64,000 bases of DNA from Desmodesmus armatus. Its lineage: Eukaryota; Chlorophyta; Chlorophyceae; Sphaeropleales; Scenedesmaceae. Below, one piece after another: positions 1 through 11,900 of the stretch. The DNA is taken from NCBI GenBank assembly GCA_007449985.2, contig VIIQ02000779.1, forward strand, positions 186,001-250,000. The letters are read 5' to 3'. Within the stretch, counting starts at the first letter, position 1, and each line of letters starts with the position of its first letter. The position numbers and the translations under genes are program-made. The notes beneath the pieces are model-generated. The model saw only the letters and a list, made by a program, of their open reading frames with translations. It had not been told where the DNA came from and made no database searches.

Positions 1-35
1 TGGTACACCTACAGACCATGAGCATCCTTTCTCAC

Positions 36-3000
36 CTGGCTGCTGAGAATGAAGTCTTGCACCCGAAGCATGGCTGGGATGGCTGACTCAGCATTTGATG
101 CAACCTGCAGACGCAGTGTGAGATCACATGTAATGCTGATGAGTCGCCATAAAGAGTCACTGTGTCCCAAATCTTATTTCACAGGAAGCGCCCGGCCTTG
201 ACAGGATACCGCGCCCCTACCCTACCTTGTTACACTCAGGAAGTGCTGCCAGACTTTCTGGGTGTCTCTTGCTGGAGCGTGACACATTCCAGTGCACCAA
301 TTGGTGGAATTTGCAAGGAAAAAAGGCTGCACATGCCCAGCAACCCTGGTCAAGGCTTTGCTCCCTGCCACCCACGCACTCCCTAGAAAAGCTGCACTGC
401 AAAGTCATATGCCATGATCATGCTGTTGACAACTGCAGTGTTCCTTACTTATATGGACAGACCGTGCTCAAGCCAAGCTTTCCAACCTTGTTTGAGTTGT
501 TTGAGAATGGTCTTGCCACCCACCTTAATGCGCAAGACTGGGTCAGCCCCCAGGTCGTGTACCTTGACTGTCCATTGAGTGACAATGCCCAGGCCGCCTC
601 CCCCACCACATGAGGCCCACAACAGATCACTGTGCTGCTCGCTGCTGGCAACAACAACCTCACCGGTGTATGTGACCAACTCCACTGCTACCTACACCAG
701 CAGTGAAAACCAGCATTGGCATCATCAGGAGCAGCAGAACAAGCTTTCAGGCAGTATGGCGGTGGTACTTGATAGCTCATAGGTGGTGGCAGCGCGGTGC
801 GTGCATTGTCCATGAACTGTAAAGGTGGAATGCTGTCACAGGGTCTAAAACCTGTAATCGAGGCATGTCAGCACGGAGTATGTGGCATGTGCTGGATCTG
901 CATGCTGATGGTCAGCAGAACGCCATGGCATGCCAACGAAAGCCATGGCATTCGCCTTCTTGCAGAACGTATGCCGAGCAGCTGCCCCTCACCAGTTGGT
1001 CGCAGCCAAGTCCAAACATGCGTGACAAATCGCCCATGCCACCACCCAGCAGGTAGCCTGAAGATTCAACAGGCAAAATTCCAGTGGAACATTGGTCTTG
1101 CACATGTTAGATGGTGCTGGCGGCGTAAGTGTTGGCATGTGCGGCCACCATAAGGACTACCCTTTCAAAGTCAGTCTGCAAGCAAGCTGGTCAGCACACA
1201 TTCGACTACATGTTGCCGCACATGAATGCAGTGGTGCCACCCAAGCTATCTGCTCTGGAGGAGAAGCACTGCCACACTTGGGCACTTCGTCTTGCACTGT
1301 GGCAATCACGTCCAACTGATGCTGCACAGCAACCTAGCCATGTTTGCAGGCAATACTTGTCAGGTGCTGAAACACGCTATGCAGGATATCTGGCAGCTGC
1401 CCTGAAGCCATGTAGCCCTGTAGCATCCCCTTGTATCCTCACACCATACATGATGTAGCCCAACGCAGGCCCCTACAACAGATCCTGGTGGCAGCCTGAG
1501 TATCATACTTCAATCGCCTGTGAGCCACATTCACTGGCCCGTGTCCCTCACCTGACATCCCCACACTCGGGCACTGGCCCACTACAGCACCGGCAGAGGT
1601 GTAGCCCTGCGCATGCAGCTGTGAGAGCAGCAGTGCATTCGTGTTGCCGGGCCCCACCTGGGCAGTCAACACACTGCCCTCTCGACCCACAATCGCCACC
1701 TGCAGCACACAAGACACCCCAACTTTACCGGTACCGTCATGACAATTGAGTGAAGTCACACAGTGGACAGAGAGTCTTGGATGCAAGGTAGAGGTGCTGA
1801 AGCTGCACAAAGTGTACACATGTGTAGACACGGGGCATGCATCCAGCCAATGCACTGTGTGATGCAACAGGCAGGGTGACACCTTCTTGTGCAATGTGAC
1901 TCTCCCAATTCTGGACTAGGGGGAGAAGAGAGTGTGGTGAAGTAAGCACGGGTGACAGAGAAAGAGACCCAGATCCCCTACTGCACTGCAGCAGTACAGA
2001 TGGTGTTAGTCTTGAACCCTGCCACTGCAAACACAACGATGACAGCCCAAGTGTGCAGATGCAGCTGATTGCTCTGTAACCACTACAGCACAGCAATCAA
2101 AGCCCATGCAGCACCACCAGGGATCAACAGCCCTTGTTGTGCCAGTTGACATTGGCAACAAGACCAGCACTGGCAAATGCTATGCGGTTGGTATGGAGAT
2201 CAAGATGTGACGGTCAATGGCTGTGTGATAGAGCCGCATGAGCTTCTGGCTCGCTGGCTGGTGCTGGGGTTGGGACTCTATCCCCAATGACTGTACTGTA
2301 CTGTACTGTACTGTAGTATCATTGCAGTGATTGCACTGCAGCTCCCTGAAGCGGCGCACCCCCAGGCAGCTGACCTGTGTCATGTTGCTGGTGTCAACCA
2401 CCATGAAGCCTGTCACCACACTCCAGCCCTCAAAGCTGTGCCGCCCGCCAGCAACAGTCACCTGGAGGGTCACACAGTGAGGGGGCGGTCACCAAATAAT
2501 GCGAGAGATTTTGACGGGATGCGGGTTTCATTTTACTCACTGAGGGGGCGGTCGGTGAAATGACACGGGTTATCTTGCTGGCATGAGGCATTTGGCTAGC
2601 CGCTGGCAATGAGGTCGTCAAAGCGTCAACACCCCCAAGTCTGCGCATGTGTGGGACACTACGCAGTGTGCTGCTGGCACTCACTTCCCAGCCAAAACAT
2701 GTGCACTGCTGGCTGGCTGTCCACCCTAGTCTCCCTACAGTCAGTGATGGGTAGTCATAGTTACAGCATGTTGCAGGGTGCTGGCTGGTGCTTCGGCATT
2801 GGCACCTTATGATGGCACAGCCCATCTCAAGCAGTGCACATTACCTGCACGTTGCTGGCATAGGCGCACTTCACTGCTGCTTGCACGTCTGCTGTGTTGT
2901 GCGCATACACCACTGCTGCTGGGTAGCGCTGGTGCTGGGAGCTGACATGCCTGGAGCAAACAGCAGCCAGCACAGGAAAAACAGTTACCATCAAACTCAG

Positions 3001-3829
3001 TTGCAGCACATGCGCGCGGCCTGCCAAAAAAACAAAAAGTACTCACACTGACGCCAGTTTATGTGCACGGGGTTTTTCCCAAGCAGGACTCACAGCCGCT
3101 GCTGCATGCCATGCACACTGTGAGCCGGTCAGCACACAGCTGCTCATCGCTACAAGTGCACCTCACCTGCTTGCATATGCGTAGGGTGCTGATCCAGGCC
3201 AGACAACCTTCTGGTCGGTGTTGAGAGGGAATGCTGTACACGTGTGGGCACAGCCAGCAGACAAGCGGAGGCACAACTGATGAGGAGCCACAGCAGCATG
3301 ATAGATGTGCTCCCTACTCTTGCTCAGTATGCAAGGAAAGGGCAGGCAGCACGCGGGAGCTGAACCAGCAGCAGCACCAGAAGCAGGACGGCCGCAAAGC
3401 AGTGGCAACCTGCAGCTGCTGGTGATTACGTTGTGCTCCCTACTCTTGCTCAGTGTGCAAGCAGAGGGCCGGCGGCACGCAGCACTTACCAGCTATTCTG
3501 CGTGTGAGTTTCTGCGGCATTGCTGCATTATTGTTGCAGACTGAATTGAGGTGAAGCCTTGTATTCAGCCTCGATATCTTGCACTGCACACCTGATTTGA
3601 GGCAGGAAGCAAAGGGTCCTGTGTCTTGCTCGGGTGTGGTTGTTGGGCACTCATTGTAGAAACATGCATACGGCAGACGGCTACTGCTGCTGCTGCTGCC
3701 ATTGGTGGCGGCATCAGGGCTGCCACTGCTGCTGGCGGCTGTACTGAAGGCCTGCTGAGCATGTGTCCTGCTAGTCGACAGCACAGCAGCTAGAACAACA
3801 GTGAGAAACTGTCTTGCATGGAATGCCAT
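36..3829 (-). CDS. Berberine-bridge-type FAD-linked oxidase, secreted, 3'-partial
   Basis: Seven phase-compatible exons read on the minus strand: 3829-3585, 2950-2845, 2461-2375, 1699-1552, 1057-993, 691-524 and 104-36, giving 296 residues before the window ends. The N-terminus (MAFHARQFLTVVLAAVLS) is a signal peptide. The FAD_binding_4 fold follows: PAAVVYAHNTADVQAAV, then GGRHSFEGWS, whose His is the family's covalent flavin ligand, then QVGPGNTNA, then GQCPSVGMSG with the Cys used for the second flavin bond in bicovalent members, then GGGMGDLSRMFGLGCDQL, then SSEQHSDLLWASCGGGGGLG. Plant relatives (about 500 aa) oxidise sugars or alkaloid-like alcohols using O2. The substrate here cannot be told. 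The C-terminal BBE motif lies outside the window. The last two exon ends were chosen by phase (AAG/GTGGGT donor) and are less certain. Confidence 0.85.
2246..2314. repeat. Dispersed repeat, copy A, with (TACTG)n tail
   Basis: An intronic segment runs from a CTGGCTxGCTGG motif through TTGGGACTCTATCCCCAATG into about five TACTG units. A near copy sits at 19769-19830 and a shorter one without the TACTG tail at 56499-56534. It looks like a short interspersed element, but its ends cannot be set from three copies. Confidence 0.55.
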
Positions 3830-4290
3830 GCCTCCTGCATCAGTAGCGGCAGCAGCAGCAGCAGCAGCAACAGCAGTGGGGAGGGTTCAAGCCCATTTAA
3901 CTTGACCAGTCACAACATAATGCAGCCTATGGTCAGCACACAACAGCAGTGGGGAGTGTCCAAGCCCAATCACATGAACACTTGCAACATAATGCAGCCT
4001 ATCTTCAGCACGCTGAGGTGCAGAAGGTTACTGACTGCATCAGTCAAGCAGTATGGGACACTCGCTGTAAGATATAGCTAGATGCGGCCTGTTCAACAAC
4101 ACCACGCACACTCCTGCTGGTACTACTAATTGTAGTACAATTGACATCAGCTGGAGCTACTTGATCACACGCTCAGCGCGCACACAGCGTGTTGCATTCG
4201 GTGAATGTTTGAGCATTCGCCCTGGGCTGGCCGGGCATCAGCTTGCAACTATAGCAGAAGCACCTTGCTTCCAACTAGGAGTCACCGGGA

Positions 4291-4308
4291 GTCACTCACG
4301 TGAGTGAC
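4291..4308. repeat. 18-bp perfect palindrome with G-box core
   Basis: GTCACTCACGTGAGTGAC equals its own reverse complement and has CACGTG at its centre, the core bound by plant bZIP and bHLH factors. It lies in the divergent promoter region. A regulatory role is inference. Confidence 0.6.
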
Positions 4309-4576
4309 CACGAGGTGCAGGTGCTTCAGATCTTTGAAGCAGTAACTTGTCAACTGCCTATTGAAAATAATTCAGCAGGCTCACGTGGCGGGATTCGAGG
4401 TGGATATGTTGGAATATTGTTGGATCTCGCCGAACGTTATTGTCACAAGTTGGGGCGCTGTTTGGTTTCTCCCAAAACTTCTTAAACCATCTCGTTTCAG
4501 TCTTAAAAGCTGGATTGCTCCTGTCCGACAAGCCATATGACGTGCTGTGACAAATTTGGTACAATTTGGTACTTGC

Positions 4577-4598
4577 AAGGTACCGTGCACGGTACCTT
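4577..4598. repeat. 22-bp perfect palindrome
   Basis: AAGGTACCGTG is followed immediately by its exact reverse complement. It sits about 800 bp upstream of the PRMT start codon and could be a cruciform or a dimeric binding site. Confidence 0.6.
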
Positions 4599-5397
4599 AC
4601 GAGTGTGTCACAGACGAGGGTCTCATGTCTCTCGTCGGTAATGTGGTGGCATCTGTACAGTCATGTAGTACATGACATGTACAGTTGCAAATGTCATGCC
4701 CACACGTCGGCAAACAATCAACGCCAGACCCGTGCCCAGCGCATGACTTCAGCCAGTTGTATGTATGAATGATTTTGTAACTAATTGTCTTGTCTTGAAA
4801 TTTCTGCACGATCACCATGCAGGTCAACAGGTCAAGTCTTCTGGGAAACGGGTTTGCTAGTACGATCTGCCAGCCTTCTTCAAAACAAATGTGGTTCCAA
4901 AAGCAAAACTCTCGCCAAGAGACTTGAGTATCGTGAATTGTCCTCTGTCAGGCCTGCAGCCTTGCTCAACATTCATCAGGTGCAACCCTTGCAAGCCTTG
5001 CACTGCCTTCAGGCAGTGAGCAGCTCCAGCTGCGGGATGTAGTGAAACTGCACGCAGCTGAGGCTCTTACAAACAAAAAAACACAAAGGTCAACATGTGT
5101 GGTTGAGTTTGGCAATGCTTGCACATCAACACTGGGGTGGCACCTGCTCCATGCATCTGTGGCGCCAAGAAGTCTCTACAAGCCGTTCCCTACCTTTTGT
5201 TGAAAACCTGCCACTCACGCAGCTGCTAACACATAGAGTAAGACATGTGATTGTGCGAATTGCGTTATCTAATCTGCGCTGCGACCCGTTCTGTTAGTTC
5301 GGCGCCCCGAGGCACGCCCCGCTAGGGAACTCGGCGTGCAGTCGATCAAAGCACCTTGCTGCGAAGTATGCTTGGTTGTGTTACATAATAATAAAAA

Positions 5398-6300
5398 ATG
5401 GAAGGCGCATTAAAGGATCTTGCAGCCCGAGCCTTTTCACAACGACAGTACCAAGGTGACTTGCCAGATGCTTATGCTTTACTGCCTTGTTCTTGTCAGT
5501 GCCGCTCTCAATATGCTCTTCGCTGTCTGCAGATGCCTTGGAGTTGTACCAGCAAGCGCTACACGAGCTTGGCACTGCTGACAACAGCACTGCCGCTGTG
5601 CTGAGCAGCAACATTGCAGCAGTCCTACTGAATCTCGACCGACCAGAAGACGCCATTGCCTATGCTTCAACCGCAACACAGGTACTGCCCAAACACGCAC
5701 CCAGTGCACATCCTCTACACAAGCCTTGACACAGTACCGTCTTATACCCTAATGTCACTTCTCTTGCTGTGCAGTTGAGCCCGGCATGGCCCAAGGGGTA
5801 TTACAGAATGGCCAGCGCCCTGCAGGCCCTGCAGCAGCACACTGAAGCAGCACAGGCACTGCAGACCGCACTGAGCCTTACCCAGCCGGAAGCACCAGAG
5901 GTGAGGACAAGCCAAAAGAGGGGTGGGGGCTATCTCCTGTTGCGCTGCAGCTTGCTGCTGCCTTGATCCCTGGCTAAGCCTCACTGCACCAGTCCGTCGA
6001 TATGGATTGAAAATTGAGATTTGTGTGTTCTTGCAAGAACCCAATTGGGTGTCATGTTATGATGAGTGCAGGCTGCTGAGGTCAGGATCAAGCTTGCAGC
6101 CGCTTCAGCAGCAGCTACACAGCAGCAGCAGCATGCAGCCACCCAACAAGCCCTGCTGGCCAGCCACGCTGCTTGGGCCAACAACAGAGCACGGGAGGTG
6201 CGTACACTGTGACTGCAACACTGTAACAACTCACCCTGCTGCAGCATTTCAAGAATCAGGGCACCCTCCAGCGAGGTCGAACTGAGTACTGCAGGCTGCA

Positions 6301-6364
<64 letters not shown>

Positions 6365-6688
6365 GGCGGGGCTGAAAAAGTAGACTCTGCTGATGGCTCC
6401 CTCCCTGGATTCCCTCTCTTCACGTCCTAAACCACTTTTCCAAAGTTGGCTTCTGGTGTAACTGCCTATTTTGACTGACCCAGCATACCCTGTCACAACC
6501 AGTCAAGCTTAAGCCCATGCTCCTACTCACTTTCCAGTGTGTGTATTGTTCACCACCCTGTGTGATACCTCTGGCAACAGGCCCACACCAGGTCTGAGTT
6601 GATGCAGCAGCTGCAGCAGGGCATGGCTGGCTATGCTTGGGAGCCTGAGGACTGGGAGTGGAGGCTGACATGGACACCCAGCATGAGG

Positions 6689-6724
<36 letters not shown>

Positions 6725-6751
6725 GATGGTACACTCACTGCCAACATGAAC

Positions 6752-6805
<54 letters not shown>

Positions 6806-7691
6806 GCCCCTCAAGGGCCTGTGGCCTCCGATCAGAGTACCACCAGCACTCTCACAAGCAGCAGCAACAGCAGTGGTGGCTCAGCAGGCACTGCCCACAG
6901 CCTTGCTGTCACTGCTGCTGGGGCCACCAGCCAGCAATTCCACCAGCCCCCCAGTGACCCAGCCGAGCTTGCAGCAGCAGGCAGACGCCTGCTGAAAGCC
7001 CTGGAAGTGCCCCCAGGCAGCACCAAGCAGCAGCAGGCCCAGATAATGCAGCTGCTAGCCCAGCTCACCCGCAGCTTGGCCGAGTTGGAAGCCCCCCAAA
7101 GAGGTCTGAAACTGCTGCAGGACGCCCCATTGCTGCAATGGTACCAGCACAGCATTGCTGCAGCTGTTGCTGCTGCTGGAGCTGCCTGCGGAAAGAGTAA
7201 GAGGCCTACTGTGCTCGTGCTGGCCAATGGCGGGGGCGGGCTGCTGGCACTGGCAGCTGCAGCAGCAGGGGCTGGGCGAGTTGTGGTGGTGGAGAAGTGG
7301 CGGTGGGGTTGCAGGGCCAGCAAGCAACTCCTAGAGGCAAACCGGCCCATGCACGCTGAACTTGTGGACAGGATTGAGGTTGTGACAGGGCCCCTGAGCA
7401 GCTGCTACTTTGACTCTGCAACAGCAGCAGCAGAGGCAGATGCTGCCGCAGCAACAGCAGCAGTAGTCCATGTTTCAGAAGCAGCTTATGCAATGAGGGC
7501 AGCAGGTGATGGTCACGTGTGTAAAGCTGGCAGTCAGGGGAAAGACGCAGCAGCAGAGCCAGGGGATGACGTCCAGCCGCTGGCAGAGGGGGTGGAGGCT
7601 GAAGACAGCAGCAGCGAGGCAGATATGGTTGTGCACGTTATTGAACAGGGCTGCAAAAATACAAAGGAGACCAACAGCTCGAAGCCTGCGT

Positions 7692-7783
<92 letters not shown>

Positions 7784-8866
7784 GCAACGGCAGCGGCAGC
7801 AGCGACAGTAGGCCAAGAGCGTGAACGGCGCTTCAAGCTGACCAGGCAGGCAAATGTGGTGGTCACAGACATGTTCGACTACAGGTACGACCCTATGTTG
7901 CTATACCTGCGGTACATTTACACAGATAGCCTTTGACCAGCTCCAGAAACTGCCCCTGACCTTGCACATACTGTACCGTCCATACCGTATGGTACGGTAG
8001 CTTACATGTCCCTGTCCACCAGTGGTACAAACCCATACTGCCCTGGTGCACCACATCCACCCTGCACTGCAGCTAATGCTGACCCTAGTGCCGCCAAGAT
8101 GAGTCATGCCCTGCCTTGCTGTCTGAGCTGGCTGACTCCAGGATGAGTCATCATGATGTCTCTAGTGCCGCCAATGTATGCCCTGCCTTGCTGTCTGTGT
8201 CCTGCAGTGTGCTGGGCCAAGGCGTGCTTGGTGCACTTGAGACTGCTGCAGCAGCTGGTCTCCTGGCCCCAGGTGTGAGACTGGTGCCAGAAAGTGTGAC
8301 CATCAGGGGCCAGCTGGTTGACTCAAGGATGAGTCATCAGGCAGTTGCAGGGTTTGACCTGTCACATGTCAACCGCTACAAGTGGCACCCAACCATGGAG
8401 CACATTGAGCATGCCAGGTGGGGTTTCACTGGTCAGTGCAGCAGCAATCCTGGTGTTGTGTCAGACAAAGTGTAGGACCTGCCATGCATGCCATTCGGTG
8501 GGTAGCTAACAGGTTACCAACGGGATGGGCCATCCTGTCGGCCTCTGAATTTGTCATATCCTGGGCGCGTTTGCTCAAATTTGGTGCTGATCCCCCCCCC
8601 CCATGTGTGTGCTTGCTGCAGGTACAAGCAGTTGCAGCCTGCCTCCCCCCACCTCACCCTCCACAAGTTCCCCCTGGCTGCCTGCACAACACAACCCAGC
8701 AACACTACCCGTACTCAAGCACCACCGCATGCACCAGCTTGTGCCGCTGCAACAGCTCCTGAAGAGTGTAGTGCAGCCAGCATGCCTTCATCATCCCCAG
8801 AAACAAGCAGCAGCAGCAGCACCAAGAGCACCACAGTTGATGCCAGCACCAGCAGCACAGTCGATG

Positions 8867-8902
<36 letters not shown>

Positions 8903-11900
8903 CCACCACCAGCACCAGCAGCACCAGCAGTACGATCACTGCCAGCCTATACCCAGCCAGCTCAGCTGATGCCCTACTGTTGTGGCTGGAGCTGACAGCT
9001 GGTGACTCAACAGTCAGCACAGGCTTGCACACAACAGAAGCCCTGTCAACCACCACATCTCCTGCTGCAGCAATGGATGGCGACACGCAATCACCCAGTG
9101 CCATGTTGACAACAAGCCAGATCAAGACTGGGAACAAAACACCATCGATGCAATTGGCAGTGGAAGATAAGGAGGACGGAGGCATGGTGTGCTTCAGCAC
9201 AGGGCTGGGCATGGGGCTGTACTATCTGGACAGCCCCTTGCGAGCACCAGCTGCAGGGCAGGCAGCAGCTGTGGAGGTCACCACCGCAGCAGCAGCGGAC
9301 AGGCTGTGTTTCACAATTAGGCCTCATCCCTGCAGCAGCAGCCAACCAGCAGACACCTCAGCAGCAGACACCTCAGCAGCAGCATCTACAGCACAGGCCT
9401 CGAGCAGCAACAGCAGCAGCAACACCACCAACCTGGTGAAAATCGCGGCTCTAGCTAGAGAGGCTGGTGCTGGTGGAGCCAGTACTGACGCAGACAGCTC
9501 TGCTGTCAAGGTGGCAATGCAACGTTCAGCAGCAGTTGATGTGACGTGGAGCCCGCATGGCGTACCCCGCCACGCGTGGCTGCCGCGCTGGCACTTTGAT
9601 ATGCTGGCTGACACGACACGCAACAGCGCTTACGAGGCTGCTCTCAGGTGAGATGGTTACAGGAGGATTACGTGGCAGGGGTTGGCATTTGGCCTCTGTG
9701 GGCCATAGAGGGCATGCAGGCTCCCAAAACAGAGTAAGCCTTGCATGATCATGCCAATAGCACTGGATATGGTGGGCTTCGAACAAGGAGCCATTCCGTG
9801 TAGTAGTGCCCAGTTTCACCATGCTTGCCCATGTCACAGCTCCCGTACACACAGTGCGCTCGAGGCACTGCGCACCCCTTCCCCAGGCTCGAGATGTGGC
9901 TGCACCACACAACAATTGCAGCAACAACTTTACTTGCGTATCAACAGTGGCATGCTTCACACATACACTGTACATGTGCACGCCTGCTTTCCCCGCCACA
10001 GGAGAGCCCTCGGCAGCGAAGCAGGCACGGGGCAACAAAGGGAGGCCACCGGCAGCAGCCAACAGGCGCATGTGCTGGACATCGGGACTGGCACGGGATT
10101 GCTGTCAATGCTGGCAGTCAGGTGGGCAAGACACAGCGAATCTATCAGAAAGCCTCCATCAGATAGGTGCATGCCAGCCAGGTGCATCCCTGAGAGAATG
10201 ATACTGTTACAGTTACTTCTTATTCCACATGATCAACACACGCGTAGACACCCACAAGGGGCTGATGAGGTTGCAAGGGCAGGAGTGTGATGCCTGGAAA
10301 CAACACACGCGATGCCGACCACCCATGCAAGGCATAGAGCCAAACATAACACGCCACAAGCACTTACAGCCGCGGCAGCCATAGCCTTGCAGGATGGGGA
10401 ACATACATGTGCATGGCATGTGGCCGGCTGCAACAGCTGCCAACGGGGCCAGCTGTAGGCAGCACTGCAGGGTGGCGGCCACCTCACCCCGCCGGGACTG
10501 CAAGTGTCCAAGAAGCTGCTGGTGTGTGCGGGGCAGTCTGCACGTTGGCGTTTTGCTCAAAGGTGACATGTGTCAGTGTGCAGCTAGCACAGTGACGTAG
10601 CACAAGGACACAGCATATATTGCACCCACAGATGCAGCCGTACACACAGCCAGCTGCAGTGTGATGCACCACATGCACGCACACCCACAGTCACCCAAAC
10701 ACTATGGCATGCGGAACAACGCAAACACACACCAAGGCACGGCACCAACAGATCAGCGTCAAGGCAATGGCAACTGCAACACAAACCCATGCTGCAATCA
10801 AACACGCAAGGGGCAGGATGTTGCACCAACTGACAACTCCTAACCCCAAACTCCTGAGCGACTGGCAACAACCTGCCACACCACATGCGCCGCAACTGCT
10901 GCTTCACAACCGCTACAGCCTCAACCGGCTGCAGCTAGCACCACAAGCCCTAGCCCAGCTGCTGCATTCAGCATGCAGCACCGCGCCGCACCAGCCAGCC
11001 CCAAACAAAGCACCTACTGCTGCTGCCATGCTGCCAGCTTCAGGGAAGATGCTGACTGAACCCTCAGAAAAAGCGCCCCGGTCAGCGCTCTGCATGGCCC
11101 CCGCCCCACTCAGATTTCCCAAATGACATCAAACCCATGCATGTTGCACATGCAGCCCCGCACCAGCTGCTCAAACACGGTGTACTCAGCGGACGTGAGG
11201 GAGCAGGACACGCTGACCTTTTTCTCCTGCCCCTGCGTCTTGTCTGTCAGACTGGCACTGACGAAGTAGCCGCTCTCTGCTGGTGACCACTTGAGCGTCT
11301 TCACCAGAGTGCCTTCACGACCTGGCTGGTTCTTGACTGCATGCACACACAAGCACATGTAGGTGTTGGTTGATAACTATATACTCCTACAAGGAATGGT
11401 GAATCACTGCGTAAGGCAGGCTTGAGGGGGTGTGCGTGTCTGGCAGGCTTTGCTAGAAATGCTAGACTACCCCCAACCTGCAGCAAGCAGATGCACACAC
11501 ACACAGAGGGGTGCAGAGAGCAGGGACTAACAACGTACCCGCTCTTTGCTGGGGTGCACCCCTCTAGTGATCTTCAGCAAACTAACAAAGTACCCGCTCT
11601 CTGCTGGGGATCCCCAGCAGAGAGCGGGTACTTTGCTAGGTTGCTGAAGATCACTAGAGGGGTGCACCCCAGCAAAGAACGGGTACTTTGTTACTTTGCT
11701 GGGGATCACTGGAAGGGTGTTCACTGAAGTGCCTTTGGGGCCTGGCTGCCCCTTGACTACACAAACAAACACACAGCCAAATGCAAACACAAAAGAGGTG
11801 TGTGTGTGGGGGGGGGGGGCTTTCGTATTTGACCTAGGTACTTCGGCTTGCACCCTGGTAAGTAGTAGTATTGATGTGAAAGGACCACCTGGTCTTGGGG

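Larger units (their letters stand above)
3830..5397. promoter_or_regulatory. Divergent intergenic region between the FAD oxidase and PRMT genes
   Basis: No convincing coding exon is present in these 1.57 kb. Both flanking genes read outward, so two promoters should lie here. The segment contains two perfect palindromes, at 4291-4308 (with a CACGTG core) and 4577-4598, and an imperfect one around 4656-4690 built on CATGTAGTACATG. No TATA box or known algal element was assigned. Confidence 0.5.
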
